From Clostridia bacterium (GTDB lineage: Bacteria; Bacillota_A; Clostridia; Christensenellales; Aristaeellaceae), in the NCBI GenBank assembly GCA_017398245.1, contig JAFQGN010000165.1, positions 1 through 8,603 on the forward strand: DNA of 8,603 nucleotides, in the 5' to 3' direction. Below are positions 1 through 6,351 of this stretch, one piece after another. Numbering within the stretch: the first letter of the stretch is position 1; every line of letters begins with the position of its first letter. Made by a program: the position numbers and the translations under genes. Below the pieces are notes generated by a model. It was not told the origin of the DNA and ran no database searches. It saw only the letters and a program-made list of their open reading frames with translations.

Positions 1-1207
1 CGAACCGGTACGCCGCCTCTTCCCGTTTCCTCTGAAAACGCACGCCGGCCAGCACGTCGCCCTCGCCGAAATCCTCCGGATATACGCCCACCAGCAGCGC
101 CGCGGTCGCATTTTCTTTATCGCGCGCGTAGTCGCTCATGCCGTTCGTGCATACGCGTCCCTCTTCCGAAGCTGCCGCGACCACCGTGCCGCCCGGGCAC
201 ATGCAGAATGTGTATACGCCTCTGCCGTCCGCCACGCGTGTATTCAGCTTGTAATCCGCCGCGCCGAGGCCTTTATGTCCGGCAAAGCGGCCGTACTGCG
301 CTTTGTCGATGCTGCTCTGCTTCTGCTCTATGCGCGCGCCGATGGAAAACGGCTTGCGCTCCATGGGGATCGCGCGCGCCAGCAGCATTTCCAGCGTATC
401 GCGCGCGCTGTGGCCGATGGCGAGAAGGATGTTCTCCGTCTCGATCTCTATTCGTTCGCCCCTGCGCTGCAGCACCGCGCCTGTGATGCACCCGCCTTCG
501 ATGCGCAAGTCGACCAGCCGCGTCTCATGCAGCACCTCTCCGCCCAGCAGGCGGATCTTTTCGCGGATATTGCGCACCACGCCGGGCAGCCTGTCGGTTC
601 CGATGTGCGGCTTCGCGTCGTACAGGATCTCCTCCGGCGCGCCCGCCTCCACTAAATCTTCCAGAACCTGCCTGCAGCGCGGGTCGGAAATGCCTGTGTT
701 CAGCTTTCCGTCGGAAAACGCGCCTGCGCCGCCTTCGCCGAACTGCACGTTGGAATCCACGTCCAGCGGCCCGCCGCTCCAGAACAGCTCGATATCCCGG
801 CTGCGCGTGTCCACATCGCGCCCGCGTTCGATGATCAGCGGTTCAAGCCCCAGCCGCGCCAGCGTCAGCCCGGCGAACAGGCCTGCAGGGCCGAGTCCGA
901 CCACCAGCGGCCTGTGGGAAAGCGCGCGCGGCTTTGGCGGCGCCGCCTTTTTTGCGGGCTGAACTTCGTTAAGCTGCAGGCCTCTGGGCGGATGCAGCCG
1001 CACCTTGGATGCGATCTCGATCGTCAGCACAAGGTGCACGTCGCCCTTGTCCCGCGCGTCGATGGACCGCTTCACCATCCGGCAGGAGGAAAGCTCCTCC
1101 TCGCGAATGTGCAGCGCCTTCGCCGCGATCCGCTTCAGGTCTTTCTCTCCCGTCTCCAGCGGGGCCTTTATGTTTGCCGCGCGATAGATGCGAATACTTT
1201 CGCTCAT
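1..1207 (-). CDS. COG2509-type FAD-dependent dehydrogenase (partial, C-terminus beyond window)
   Basis: The minus-strand frame is open from ATG 1207-1205 to the window edge, giving 402 codons. A GGAGG site sits just upstream of the start. Residues 1-95 form the small N-terminal domain seen in this family (MSESIRIYRAANIKAPLE...). An FAD-binding Rossmann motif GLGPAG follows at 104-109, with the acidic end of strand 2 (IIERGRD) at 125-131. The family-typical GEGGAGAFSDGKLNT is at 157-171, and CMCPGGTVVAAASEEG is at 335-350. Full members have roughly 460-540 residues, so about 60-140 residues are missing to the left. The reaction is unknown for the family; it is a soluble cytoplasmic flavoprotein by appearance. 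The gene lies downstream of helD and the YhiN-like gene in the same direction after a 109-bp AT-rich gap, so it may be co-transcribed, or expressed from its own promoter in that gap. Family assignment is firm and function is open. Confidence 0.9.
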   Translation of the reverse strand, partial: MSESIRIYRAANIKAPLETGEKDLKRIAAKALHIREEELSSCRMVKRSIDARDKGDVHLVLTIEIASKVRLHPPRGLQLNEVQPAKKAAPPKPRALSHRPLVVGLGPAGLFAGLTLARLGLEPLIIERGRDVDTRSRDIELFWSGGPLDVDSNVQFGEGGAGAFSDGKLNTGISDPRCRQVLEDLVEAGAPEEILYDAKPHIGTDRLPGVVRNIREKIRLLGGEVLHETRLVDLRIEGGCITGAVLQRRGERIEIETENILLAIGHSARDTLEMLLARAIPMERKPFSIGARIEQKQSSIDKAQYGRFAGHKGLGAADYKLNTRVADGRGVYTFCMCPGGTVVAAASEEGRVCTNGMSDYARDKENATAALLVGVYPEDFGEGDVLAGVRFQRKREEAAYRF

Positions 1208-1235
1208 GCGTACCTCCGTAATTGGTAAAGAATAA

Positions 1236-1251
1236 ACAGAACATGGTCTGT
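1236..1251. promoter_or_regulatory. 16-bp near-perfect palindrome, candidate operator
   Basis: ACAGAACATGGTCTGT pairs with itself at 7 of 8 positions; only the sixth pair mismatches. It lies 29 bases upstream of the COG2509 start codon and about 19 bases downstream of a possible -10 box, a usual place for a repressor site. The half-site ACAGACC recurs as a single copy at 1304-1310. This is seen in the sequence; the operator role is inference. It could also form a small mRNA hairpin. Confidence 0.35.
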
Positions 1252-1269
1252 ATTTAAAAATGCTTGAAA

Positions 1270-1296
1270 ATCATAGGTTTTTTGCTCATGAATCAA
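1270..1296 (-). promoter_or_regulatory. Possible promoter for the COG2509 flavoprotein gene
   Basis: On the minus strand a TATGAT (-10, 1275-1270) follows TTGATT (-35, 1296-1291) with a 15-base spacer. Shifting the -35 by one base to TTTGAT gives 16. The -10 is good, but the spacer is shorter than the ideal 17. No terminator is visible between the upstream flavoprotein stop (1317) and this site, so read-through from the helD operon is equally possible. Confidence 0.3.
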
Positions 1297-1316
1297 ACAG
1301 AAAACAGACCGAAGTC

Positions 1317-2555
1317 TTACAAAGAACCGGCTGCGCTCTGCCCGGCCAGCATGCCGCTCGACCACGCCCACTGCAGGTTGAAGCCGCCGCAGTCGCCATC
1401 GATATCGAGCACTTCGCCCGCAGCATACAACCCCGGAACGACGCGCGACTGCATCGTGTTCACATCGAATCCCTTCAGGTCGATGCCGCCCGCCGTTACC
1501 TGTGCGCTGTCGAACCCCTTCACTCCCTTCACCTGCAGCCGCCATCCGGTCAGCACAGCGGCAAGATCCCGCGCCTCGCGTTCGGTCAGCGTATCGGCCG
1601 TCCTCGTCAGCGGAACGACGCCCGCCTGTTTACAGACTGTCTGGCCGATCCGCTTCGATACCAGTCCGGTCAAAAAGTCGTTCATCTCGCGCCCGGGCAT
1701 GCTCTTTGCGCGGAAAATCAATTCCTTACAAAGAGACTCCGGTCGGTCAGGTAAAATATGCAGCCATAGCTCGGCCTTTTTCTTCTGCTTCAAGGCGTCC
1801 GCAGCCATGCGGGAAAGCTGCATCACGGCGATGCCGGACAGGCTCCCCTCCGCGAACAGGATCTCGCCCTGTTCCTTGCGTACGAGTTTGCCGTCTACCG
1901 CCAGTGTGATGCCGCCCTGATACCGCAACCCCTTGAGCGCGCGGATCGGCTCCGCCTCGGTGTCGATCTGCGTCAGCGCGGGCCTGCGCGTAATCGCGTT
2001 GTGCCCCAGCGCGCTCAGCAACTTCACGCCCGCGTCCGTACCGCCGATCTTCGGCGCAGCCATGCCGCCCGCGCAGACGATCACGCGCAGCGCGCGCAAA
2101 TTTTCGCCAGTAGAGGGCTGCAGCAGGAAAAACTCCCCCTGCTTTTTGATGGCTGTGCAGTCAAATTCGCATATTTCTTCCACGCCAAGCTCAGCGCATT
2201 TCAGCCGCAGGCTGTCCAGCACCGCCGCCGCCTGATTGCAAAGCGGATACACGCGCCCCTCCTCATCGGAAACGGTGCGCAGACCCATTTTCAGGAACGC
2301 TTTGCACACGTCCCTTGGCGGAAAACGCCCGATGACCTGCAGTGCAAAATCCGACGCGCCGTGGTAACCGCCTTCGGATGCGGAAAGATTGCTCAAATTG
2401 CAGCGCCCGTTTCCGGTCGAAAGCAGCTTTCGGCCCACTCTCTGCGCCCGTTCCACGATGCCGATGCGCAGCCGCGGCGCGGTCTGCGCAGCCGTTATAG
2501 CCGCCATCAGGCCGGAAGCCCCTCCGCCGATAATGGCGATATCAAGCGTTTTCAT
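1317..2555 (-). CDS. HI0933/YhiN/YtfP-family flavoprotein (BaiN-like NAD(P)/FAD oxidoreductase)
   Basis: A complete 412-residue protein, the usual length for the family. The FAD dinucleotide-binding motif GGGASG is at 10-15. The family hallmark GRKLLSTGNGRCNLSN is at 41-56, and CAGGMAAPKIGGTDAG is at 161-176. The C-terminal FAD-contacting segment GLYAAGEVLDIDGDCGGFN is at 375-393. Database names include 'aminoacetone oxidase family FAD-binding enzyme' and BaiN, but members from E. coli (YhiN) and B. subtilis (YtfP) have been linked to dihydrouridine formation in 23S rRNA, which is the best guess here. The start codon overlaps the helD stop as ATGA. No Shine-Dalgarno precedes it, so translation probably depends on ribosomes finishing helD. 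Family is firm; the rRNA role is inferred from homologues I recall, not from the sequence alone. Confidence 0.92.
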   Translation of the reverse strand: MKTLDIAIIGGGASGLMAAITAAQTAPRLRIGIVERAQRVGRKLLSTGNGRCNLSNLSASEGGYHGASDFALQVIGRFPPRDVCKAFLKMGLRTVSDEEGRVYPLCNQAAAVLDSLRLKCAELGVEEICEFDCTAIKKQGEFFLLQPSTGENLRALRVIVCAGGMAAPKIGGTDAGVKLLSALGHNAITRRPALTQIDTEAEPIRALKGLRYQGGITLAVDGKLVRKEQGEILFAEGSLSGIAVMQLSRMAADALKQKKKAELWLHILPDRPESLCKELIFRAKSMPGREMNDFLTGLVSKRIGQTVCKQAGVVPLTRTADTLTEREARDLAAVLTGWRLQVKGVKGFDSAQVTAGGIDLKGFDVNTMQSRVVPGLYAAGEVLDIDGDCGGFNLQWAWSSGMLAGQSAAGSL

Positions 2556-4687
2556 TCGTCAAATGCGAGCTGTTTCATCGTGCCTTCGCCCGCCAGAAGG
2601 CAGCAGTCGTGCAGTGCGCGCGAACAGGCGGTGTACAGCCTGCAGCGCTCGTCGTCCGTCAGTTCCGCGTCCGGCCAAACGACCGCGACCGCGTCAAATT
2701 CCAGTCCCTTGAGCAAATGATACCCCGTCAGCACCGGCTGATTGCCCTCGGGCAGCATGTCTTCTTCATCGGTGAGCAGCATCGCCTCCGGAACGACAGA
2801 GCGCAGCACCTTGGCTTCCGCCATCGTCCTCGTGACTACGGCAACGGAGCCGATCTTCTTCTCCGCCCATTCATCCAGCTTTGCGCGCAGAGCCTCCGGC
2901 GAATACACGCCGTGCAGCGGCACCGCGCCGTCGCGCCCGATGGGCTCCAGCTCCTTTTTCTCCGGCAAAATCGCGCTGAGCAGCCGCGTGATGGGCAAAG
3001 TGGAGCGATAGCAGCGCGAAAGATACTGCACAGGCGCGTTCGGTTTGCCAAAACACGCGCCCCAGGCCGCCGGTTCGCATTTGGGCAGCAGGGGAGAGGT
3101 TCGCTGGTTCGGGTCGCCCAGAATAGTGATCTGCGCGCGCGGGTAGTTCAGCCGCAGCGCGCGTAAATTCAGTTCGGTATAATCCTGCGCCTCGTCGATG
3201 ATCAGCTGTTTGATGGACGTATCCGGCTTTGCGAACCCCAGCCGCAGCATCAGATAGGCGATCGCCGGCGCGTCCTCCCACCAGATCAGACCGCGGATCG
3301 CATTCTGCTTTGCGGCCAGATACATGCTCTCGTCTTCGCCCACCGCCTGTGCATACAGCTCCAGCGGGTCCACCGTAAGCATTTCCTTCATTTTTCCGCG
3401 CACCGGGCCGAGCCTTTGCGAAATGGCCATGCGCACGGCGAATTCCAGCTCTTTTCCCTTGTGCGAGCCCACAAGTTTCTCTTCATACTGCGCCTTGAGC
3501 GTGCGTTCCCATTCGCGCAGCCGCGCCTCCAGTACGGTCTGTATGCGGGTCAGACGCAGCGCGGGGTTGAGCAGCCGAAATTCCACCCGGTACATATGCT
3601 CAAGATCTTTCTTTTCCGCCAGCACATTCTTTCCCAGCTTCAGCGTTTCAAACTGCGGGCCGAAATCGAAATAGTTTTCGGCAAACGCCTCTATGTTCAG
3701 ACGGAAATCCTGCGTGCTCTTGTAGGCGATGCTCTCCTTGCGGAAGCTGCTCGATCCGGTCAGCGCCACCTCGCTCTGTTCCAGCGGCGTCTCCGTGCGC
3801 ATTTTTAGGATCCTCTGGATCACATTGTGCATCGTGAAGCTGCCCACGTTTTCTTCGCCAAGATCGGGCAGCACATTGGAAATATAATCGATAAACGCGC
3901 TGCTGGGGGAGATCACGGCGATGTGCGCCGCGTCCAGCTGATCGCGGTTGTTGTACAAAAGATAGCTCGCCCTGTGCAGCGCGACGCTCGTTTTGCCCGA
4001 GCCCGCCGCGCCCACCACGCACAGCACCGGCTCCTTTTCCAGCCGGATCACGGCGTTCTGCTCCTGCTGTATCGTGGAAACGATCTGCCGCATGTGGCGC
4101 GAAGTGGCGTTGGAAAGTATATCCAGCAGCATTTCGTCGTCGATGGATACGTCCGTGTCCACGAAATACTCCAGCCGCCCCTCGTTCATCTTGTACTGCC
4201 GCTTGAGAGTCAGAACGCCCTGAATTTCGCCCTCGGGGCATTTATAGGAAGCCGGCCCGGGCTGCGCGTCGTAATACAGGCTGCAGATCGGCGCGCGCCA
4301 GTCGTGCACGGCGATATCGCCCTTTTCATCCGTCAGCGAATACAGGCCGATCACGATCTTTTCGGCCTCCTGCGCACCTTCCTCGGCAAAGTCCACGCGC
4401 GCAAAAAACGGCGTGAGCAGCATGCGCTCATACCGGCGCACCATGTCCTCGTTAAAGGCCTTGCGCGCCACATATCGGTCCAGATCGATCGAAAGCTGTT
4501 CCAGATCCTTAGCCGAAAGCGCAGTCGGCTTGAGGCGCAGCTCTTCCCATGCGTCGGCAAGCAATGCGCGTATGGTCTGGCTGTGCTGCCCGTTGAAATC
4601 CTCAGACTGGTTGATCACAGCGTAGAGAAGCTGCTGTACATGCGCGGCATATTCCCGCTCCTGAAGCAGTTCGTCTCTGTGTTCCAT
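2552..4687 (-). CDS. helD: HelD-like superfamily I helicase / RNA polymerase-recycling ATPase
   Basis: A 711-residue protein of the COG3973 group. The charged N-terminal helical part (about 1-90) is followed by the HelD-typical blocks LTPFFARVDF (91-100) and HDWRAPICSLYYD (128-140). Helicase motifs follow in order: Walker A GAAGSGKT 226-233; Walker B DEAQD 498-502; motif III GDPNQ 524-528; motif IV with YRST 560-563; motif V LLKGLEFDAV 658-667; motif VI YTACSRA 685-691. HelD uses ATP to pull stalled or dormant RNA polymerase off DNA and acts in the cytoplasm on core polymerase; B. subtilis HelD is somewhat longer at about 774 residues. The ATG at 4687 has AAAGGAG 11 bases upstream (4705-4699). 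It is the first gene of the operon after the htrA terminator and is coupled to the next gene by ATGA. A generic UvrD-like helicase is the alternative, but the DWRAPI block favours HelD. Confidence 0.9.
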   Translation of the reverse strand: MEHRDELLQEREYAAHVQQLLYAVINQSEDFNGQHSQTIRALLADAWEELRLKPTALSAKDLEQLSIDLDRYVARKAFNEDMVRRYERMLLTPFFARVDFAEEGAQEAEKIVIGLYSLTDEKGDIAVHDWRAPICSLYYDAQPGPASYKCPEGEIQGVLTLKRQYKMNEGRLEYFVDTDVSIDDEMLLDILSNATSRHMRQIVSTIQQEQNAVIRLEKEPVLCVVGAAGSGKTSVALHRASYLLYNNRDQLDAAHIAVISPSSAFIDYISNVLPDLGEENVGSFTMHNVIQRILKMRTETPLEQSEVALTGSSSFRKESIAYKSTQDFRLNIEAFAENYFDFGPQFETLKLGKNVLAEKKDLEHMYRVEFRLLNPALRLTRIQTVLEARLREWERTLKAQYEEKLVGSHKGKELEFAVRMAISQRLGPVRGKMKEMLTVDPLELYAQAVGEDESMYLAAKQNAIRGLIWWEDAPAIAYLMLRLGFAKPDTSIKQLIIDEAQDYTELNLRALRLNYPRAQITILGDPNQRTSPLLPKCEPAAWGACFGKPNAPVQYLSRCYRSTLPITRLLSAILPEKKELEPIGRDGAVPLHGVYSPEALRAKLDEWAEKKIGSVAVVTRTMAEAKVLRSVVPEAMLLTDEEDMLPEGNQPVLTGYHLLKGLEFDAVAVVWPDAELTDDERCRLYTACSRALHDCCLLAGEGTMKQLAFDE

Positions 4688-4741
4688 GGGCGTTTTCGCT
4701 CCTTTCGGCTCCGGTCACGACCGTATTTTATCCACCATTTT

Positions 4742-4770
4742 ATCATAATACACAAAGTGGCCGTGCGCAA
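4742..4770 (-). promoter_or_regulatory. Sigma-A-type promoter of helD operon
   Basis: Minus-strand TTGCGC (-35, 4770-4765), exactly 17 bases, then TATGAT (-10, 4747-4742). Transcription would begin near 4735, leaving a leader of about 48 bases with AAAGGAG before the ATG at 4687. The surroundings of the -10 are AT-rich, unlike the flanking genes. The -35 lies inside an inverted repeat (4764-4784). Confidence 0.6.
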
Positions 4771-4784
4771 GCGTTTTTTGCGCA
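4764..4784. repeat. Inverted repeat TGCGCAA-N7-TTGCGCA overlapping helD -35
   Basis: Perfect 7-bp arms at 4764-4770 and 4778-4784 are separated by seven bases. The left arm contains the proposed -35 box of helD, so a protein bound here could control that promoter. The repeat also lies right after the U-rich tail of the htrA terminator, where a weak hairpin could form in read-through RNA. Confidence 0.4.
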
Positions 4785-4785
4785 G

Positions 4786-4820
4786 AATAAAACCGCCGGG
4801 CCCCGCAATGGGAGCCCGGC
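4786..4820 (-). terminator. Rho-independent terminator of htrA
   Basis: Read on the minus strand, a hairpin forms over 4820-4795 with a 10-bp stem (nine Watson-Crick pairs and one G-U) and a six-base loop. The stem is almost pure G and C. It is followed by GGTTTTATT. It begins 37 bases after the htrA stop codon and separates htrA from the helD promoter. The U-tract is short, but the stem is very stable. Confidence 0.85.
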
Positions 4821-4857
4821 GATGTCGGGATGCGAAATATCAGGAAAGGAAAAAGCG

Positions 4858-6084
4858 TCAGTCGATGGCGGGCACTTTCAGCGTCACATCGATCTCGATC
4901 GTTTCGAAGGAGTTCGATCCGCTGCCGGAATACCCGCGGCCAAAGATGGAATTGCCGTACTGGCTGCCGTAGCCGTATCCGTAGCCGGAATTGGTGTTGC
5001 TGCCGGCAAAGAGGCTTGCAATGTTGTATACGCGGGTCGGATCGGAATAGCGTACCACGGTGATCGTTACGGTATCGCCGTCCTTGTGCTGGTCCAGTTC
5101 GGTGGTCAGTTCCACCATGTCGGTCACCTTCACGCCATCCACGGCGGTGATGCAGTCAAACTGCTCAATGCCCGCAGCGGCCGCCGGGCCGTCTTCCAGC
5201 ACCGTCGCCACCAGAACGCTGGCCGGCGCATAATCGGTCATCGCCTCGTCCGGGCCGTCCAGAGAAGTCGCGGTGATGCCCATCTGCGGCCTCTGTACCT
5301 CGCCGTATTCGATCAGATCCATCGCGATGGGGTAGGCGGTGTCCACCGGAATGGCGAACCCGAGGCCTTCAAAGCTGACGTTGGAATAGGAAGAGGCGCC
5401 GTACTTGAGGGTGTTGATGCCCACCAGCTGCCCCGCCGCGTTGAACAGGCCGCCGCCGGAATTGCCGGAATTGATGGGGGCATCGTGCTGGATGTACTTG
5501 ATCGCGCGGGAAGTATTGCTCGCGCTCACATTGCGCTCCAGCGCGGAGACGATACCCTGCGTGACTGTGTTCGCCAGCTGTTCGCCGCCGGGATTGCCAA
5601 TGGCGATCACCGTGGAGCCGACCAGCAGGCCGGAAGTGGTGCCCACCTGTACCGGAATGAGCTCATCCTGCCTCTCGTTCAGCTGCAGAACGGCCAGATC
5701 GGTCGAAGAATCCGAGCCCACCAGATGCGCCTTGGCATACGTTCCGTCGGGCATGAGCACTTCGAAGGACGTGCAGTTTTCGATCACGTGGTGGTTGGTC
5801 AGAACATAGCCGCCCTCGGCGATGACCACGCCGGAGCCCTGGCTGTACAGCGTGTCCTTCTGGCCCTGTTCGCGGCTCCAGTTCTGCGTGTAGCTGGAAA
5901 CGCCCACCACGCTGTTTGCCGTGTCCTGGTACACCTTGATCGCCGGGCTCGGGTCAAAAGCGGGAGCGATCAGTTCGGTCTCGGCTGCCGCGCCGCCGGC
6001 GATCATCCCGCCGCCGAAAGCGGTCAGCAGCATCGTCATAGCGATCAGAGCCGCTAAAAACTTGGATCTGTTGTTGTTCTTCAT
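4858..6084 (-). CDS. htrA: HtrA/DegP-type trypsin-like serine protease with one PDZ domain
   Basis: A 408-residue envelope protease that degrades or refolds misfolded exported proteins. Lysine and arginine at 2-8 precede a hydrophobic stretch at about 9-34, giving a membrane anchor or a signal peptide ending near AAAE. The protease domain (about 48-255) has the full catalytic triad: His99 in TNHHV, Asp129 in SSTDLAVL and Ser209 in GNSGGG; GFAIP at 242-246 is also typical. One PDZ domain follows at about 265-405. A Gly/Tyr/Ser/Asn-rich stretch (361-391) seems to be inserted in its last beta hairpin, since ETIEIDVTLKV (394-404) looks like the closing strand. The start was set at 6084 because AGGAGG lies eight bases upstream and MKNNN begins the signal. 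A longer frame to 6153 adds 23 unlikely residues. It is transcribed alone and ends at a strong terminator. Confidence 0.95.
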   Translation of the reverse strand: MKNNNRSKFLAALIAMTMLLTAFGGGMIAGGAAAETELIAPAFDPSPAIKVYQDTANSVVGVSSYTQNWSREQGQKDTLYSQGSGVVIAEGGYVLTNHHVIENCTSFEVLMPDGTYAKAHLVGSDSSTDLAVLQLNERQDELIPVQVGTTSGLLVGSTVIAIGNPGGEQLANTVTQGIVSALERNVSASNTSRAIKYIQHDAPINSGNSGGGLFNAAGQLVGINTLKYGASSYSNVSFEGLGFAIPVDTAYPIAMDLIEYGEVQRPQMGITATSLDGPDEAMTDYAPASVLVATVLEDGPAAAAGIEQFDCITAVDGVKVTDMVELTTELDQHKDGDTVTITVVRYSDPTRVYNIASLFAGSNTNSGYGYGYGSQYGNSIFGRGYSGSGSNSFETIEIDVTLKVPAID

Positions 6085-6092
6085 ATTGCTTA

Positions 6093-6098
6093 CCTCCT
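6093..6098 (-). promoter_or_regulatory. Ribosome binding site fixing the htrA start
   Basis: The minus-strand AGGAGG is eight bases before ATG 6084-6082. It decides between this start and the in-frame ATG at 6153, which has no comparable site and would run through the inverted repeat at 6124-6151. Confidence 0.85.
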
Positions 6099-6123
6099 GT
6101 TTGTTTATCATGCTTTCGCATTG

Positions 6124-6151
6124 GTTATCCTTGGTACGCTTAAAGGATAAC
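6124..6151. repeat. Perfect 9-bp inverted repeat in htrA leader/promoter
   Basis: GTTATCCTT (6124-6132) and AAGGATAAC (6143-6151) are exact reverse complements with a 10-base spacer, 19 bp centre to centre. The distal arm overlaps the proposed -10 of htrA, so a dimeric repressor could block transcription there. If transcribed, it forms a hairpin about 25 bases before the Shine-Dalgarno. The symmetry is seen directly; which role applies is inference. Confidence 0.5.
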
Positions 6152-6175
6152 ACGAAAAATCAGAAGATTTATGAA
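6147..6175 (-). promoter_or_regulatory. Candidate htrA promoter
   Basis: Minus-strand TTCATA (-35, 6175-6170), 17 bases, then TGTTAT (-10, 6152-6147). Both boxes are weak matches with correct spacing, which fits a promoter that needs an activator. A TGAAC direct repeat overlaps the -35 and an inverted repeat overlaps the -10. Transcription would start near 6140, about 56 bases before the ATG. Confidence 0.4.
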
Positions 6176-6235
6176 CGATCCTTGAACATAGCGCGCAATC
6201 ATCTTGGCAAATCGGAAAATGATTTGTGAACGGTC
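6166..6235. promoter_or_regulatory. Phased TGAAC direct repeats, candidate response-regulator sites
   Basis: TGAAC, on the plus strand, occurs at 6172-6176, 6183-6187 and 6227-6231, i.e. 11 and 44 bp apart, always on the same helix face. Two copies lie in a longer matching block, GATTTATGAACGATC (6166-6180) and GATTTGTGAACGGTC (6221-6235), identical at 13 of 15 positions. Two half-sites one turn apart and overlapping a weak -35 are the usual arrangement for OmpR/PhoB-type regulators, some of which control htrA genes in Firmicutes. The binding protein is not in this window. Confidence 0.4.
6208..6226. repeat. Short inverted repeat CAAATC-N7-GATTTG upstream of GRE promoter
   Basis: Perfect 6-bp arms at 6208-6213 and 6221-6226 are centred about 64 bp before the expected transcription start of the glycyl radical enzyme gene, a position typical of an activator site. 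It overlaps one of the TGAAC blocks. It is short enough to be chance. Confidence 0.25.
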
Positions 6236-6244
6236 GTTTTTCGC

Positions 6245-6274
6245 TTGTGGATATCCGCTGCCGGATGCTATAAT
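6245..6274 (+). promoter_or_regulatory. Strong sigma-A-type promoter of the glycyl radical enzyme operon
   Basis: TTGTGG (-35, 6245-6250), 18-base spacer, then consensus TATAAT (-10, 6269-6274) preceded by TGC, an extended -10. Transcription should begin near 6281, giving a leader of about 70 bases. It is the best promoter match in the window. Confidence 0.8.
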
Positions 6275-6304
6275 GCATACGGAATACAGGCGCGTTTTGC
6301 TTAT

Positions 6305-6332
6305 TGTATGAAGCGCGGCGCGCTGCGATACA
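6305..6332 (+). other. Leader hairpin just before the GRE ribosome binding site
   Basis: Outer arms TGTAT (6305-6309) and ATACA (6328-6332) enclose inner arms AGCGC (6312-6316) and GCGCT (6320-6324) with a GGC loop and a small asymmetric internal loop. It ends two bases before AAAGGAGGT, so it may protect the 5' end or affect ribosome access. No known riboswitch class is recognised in this leader. Confidence 0.35.
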
Positions 6333-6334
6333 TC

Positions 6335-6343
6335 AAAGGAGGT
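6335..6343 (+). promoter_or_regulatory. Ribosome binding site fixing the GRE start
   Basis: AAAGGAGGT is a near-perfect match to the 16S anti-SD, eight bases before ATG 6352. It rules out the upstream in-frame TTG at 6304, which would translate through the leader hairpin. A second ATG directly follows at 6355, so one residue of uncertainty remains. Confidence 0.85.
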
Positions 6344-6351
6344 CAACGTTT

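Noticed and set aside
303..962. 219-codon plus-strand open frame
   Set aside because: It is a Ser/Pro/Arg-rich shadow of the COG2509 flavoprotein gene, which reads open across the entire segment on the minus strand with family motifs.
3827..4972. 381-codon plus-strand open frame
   Set aside because: It is antisense to the 5' half of helD and crosses the intergenic terminator and the end of htrA. It has no ribosome binding site and no recognisable domain.
4822..6057. 411-codon plus-strand open frame
   Set aside because: It lies wholly antisense to htrA, whose catalytic triad and PDZ domain are unmistakable. The predicted protein is Ala/Gly/Arg/His-rich with no recognisable domain, as expected for a shadow frame in GC-rich DNA.
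6085..6153. Longer htrA start at 6153
   Set aside because: It would add 23 charged residues before the signal sequence and translate through the promoter dyad. The AGGAGG at 6093-6098 points to ATG 6084.
6304..6351. Upstream TTG start for the glycyl radical enzyme
   Set aside because: The 16 extra residues resemble no family N-terminus, the codons fall in the leader hairpin, and AAAGGAGGT is placed ideally for ATG 6352.
6281..6351. Riboswitch in the GRE leader
   Set aside because: About 70 bases with one simple hairpin and no conserved riboswitch core that I recognise; there is no terminator or strong anti-SD stem.
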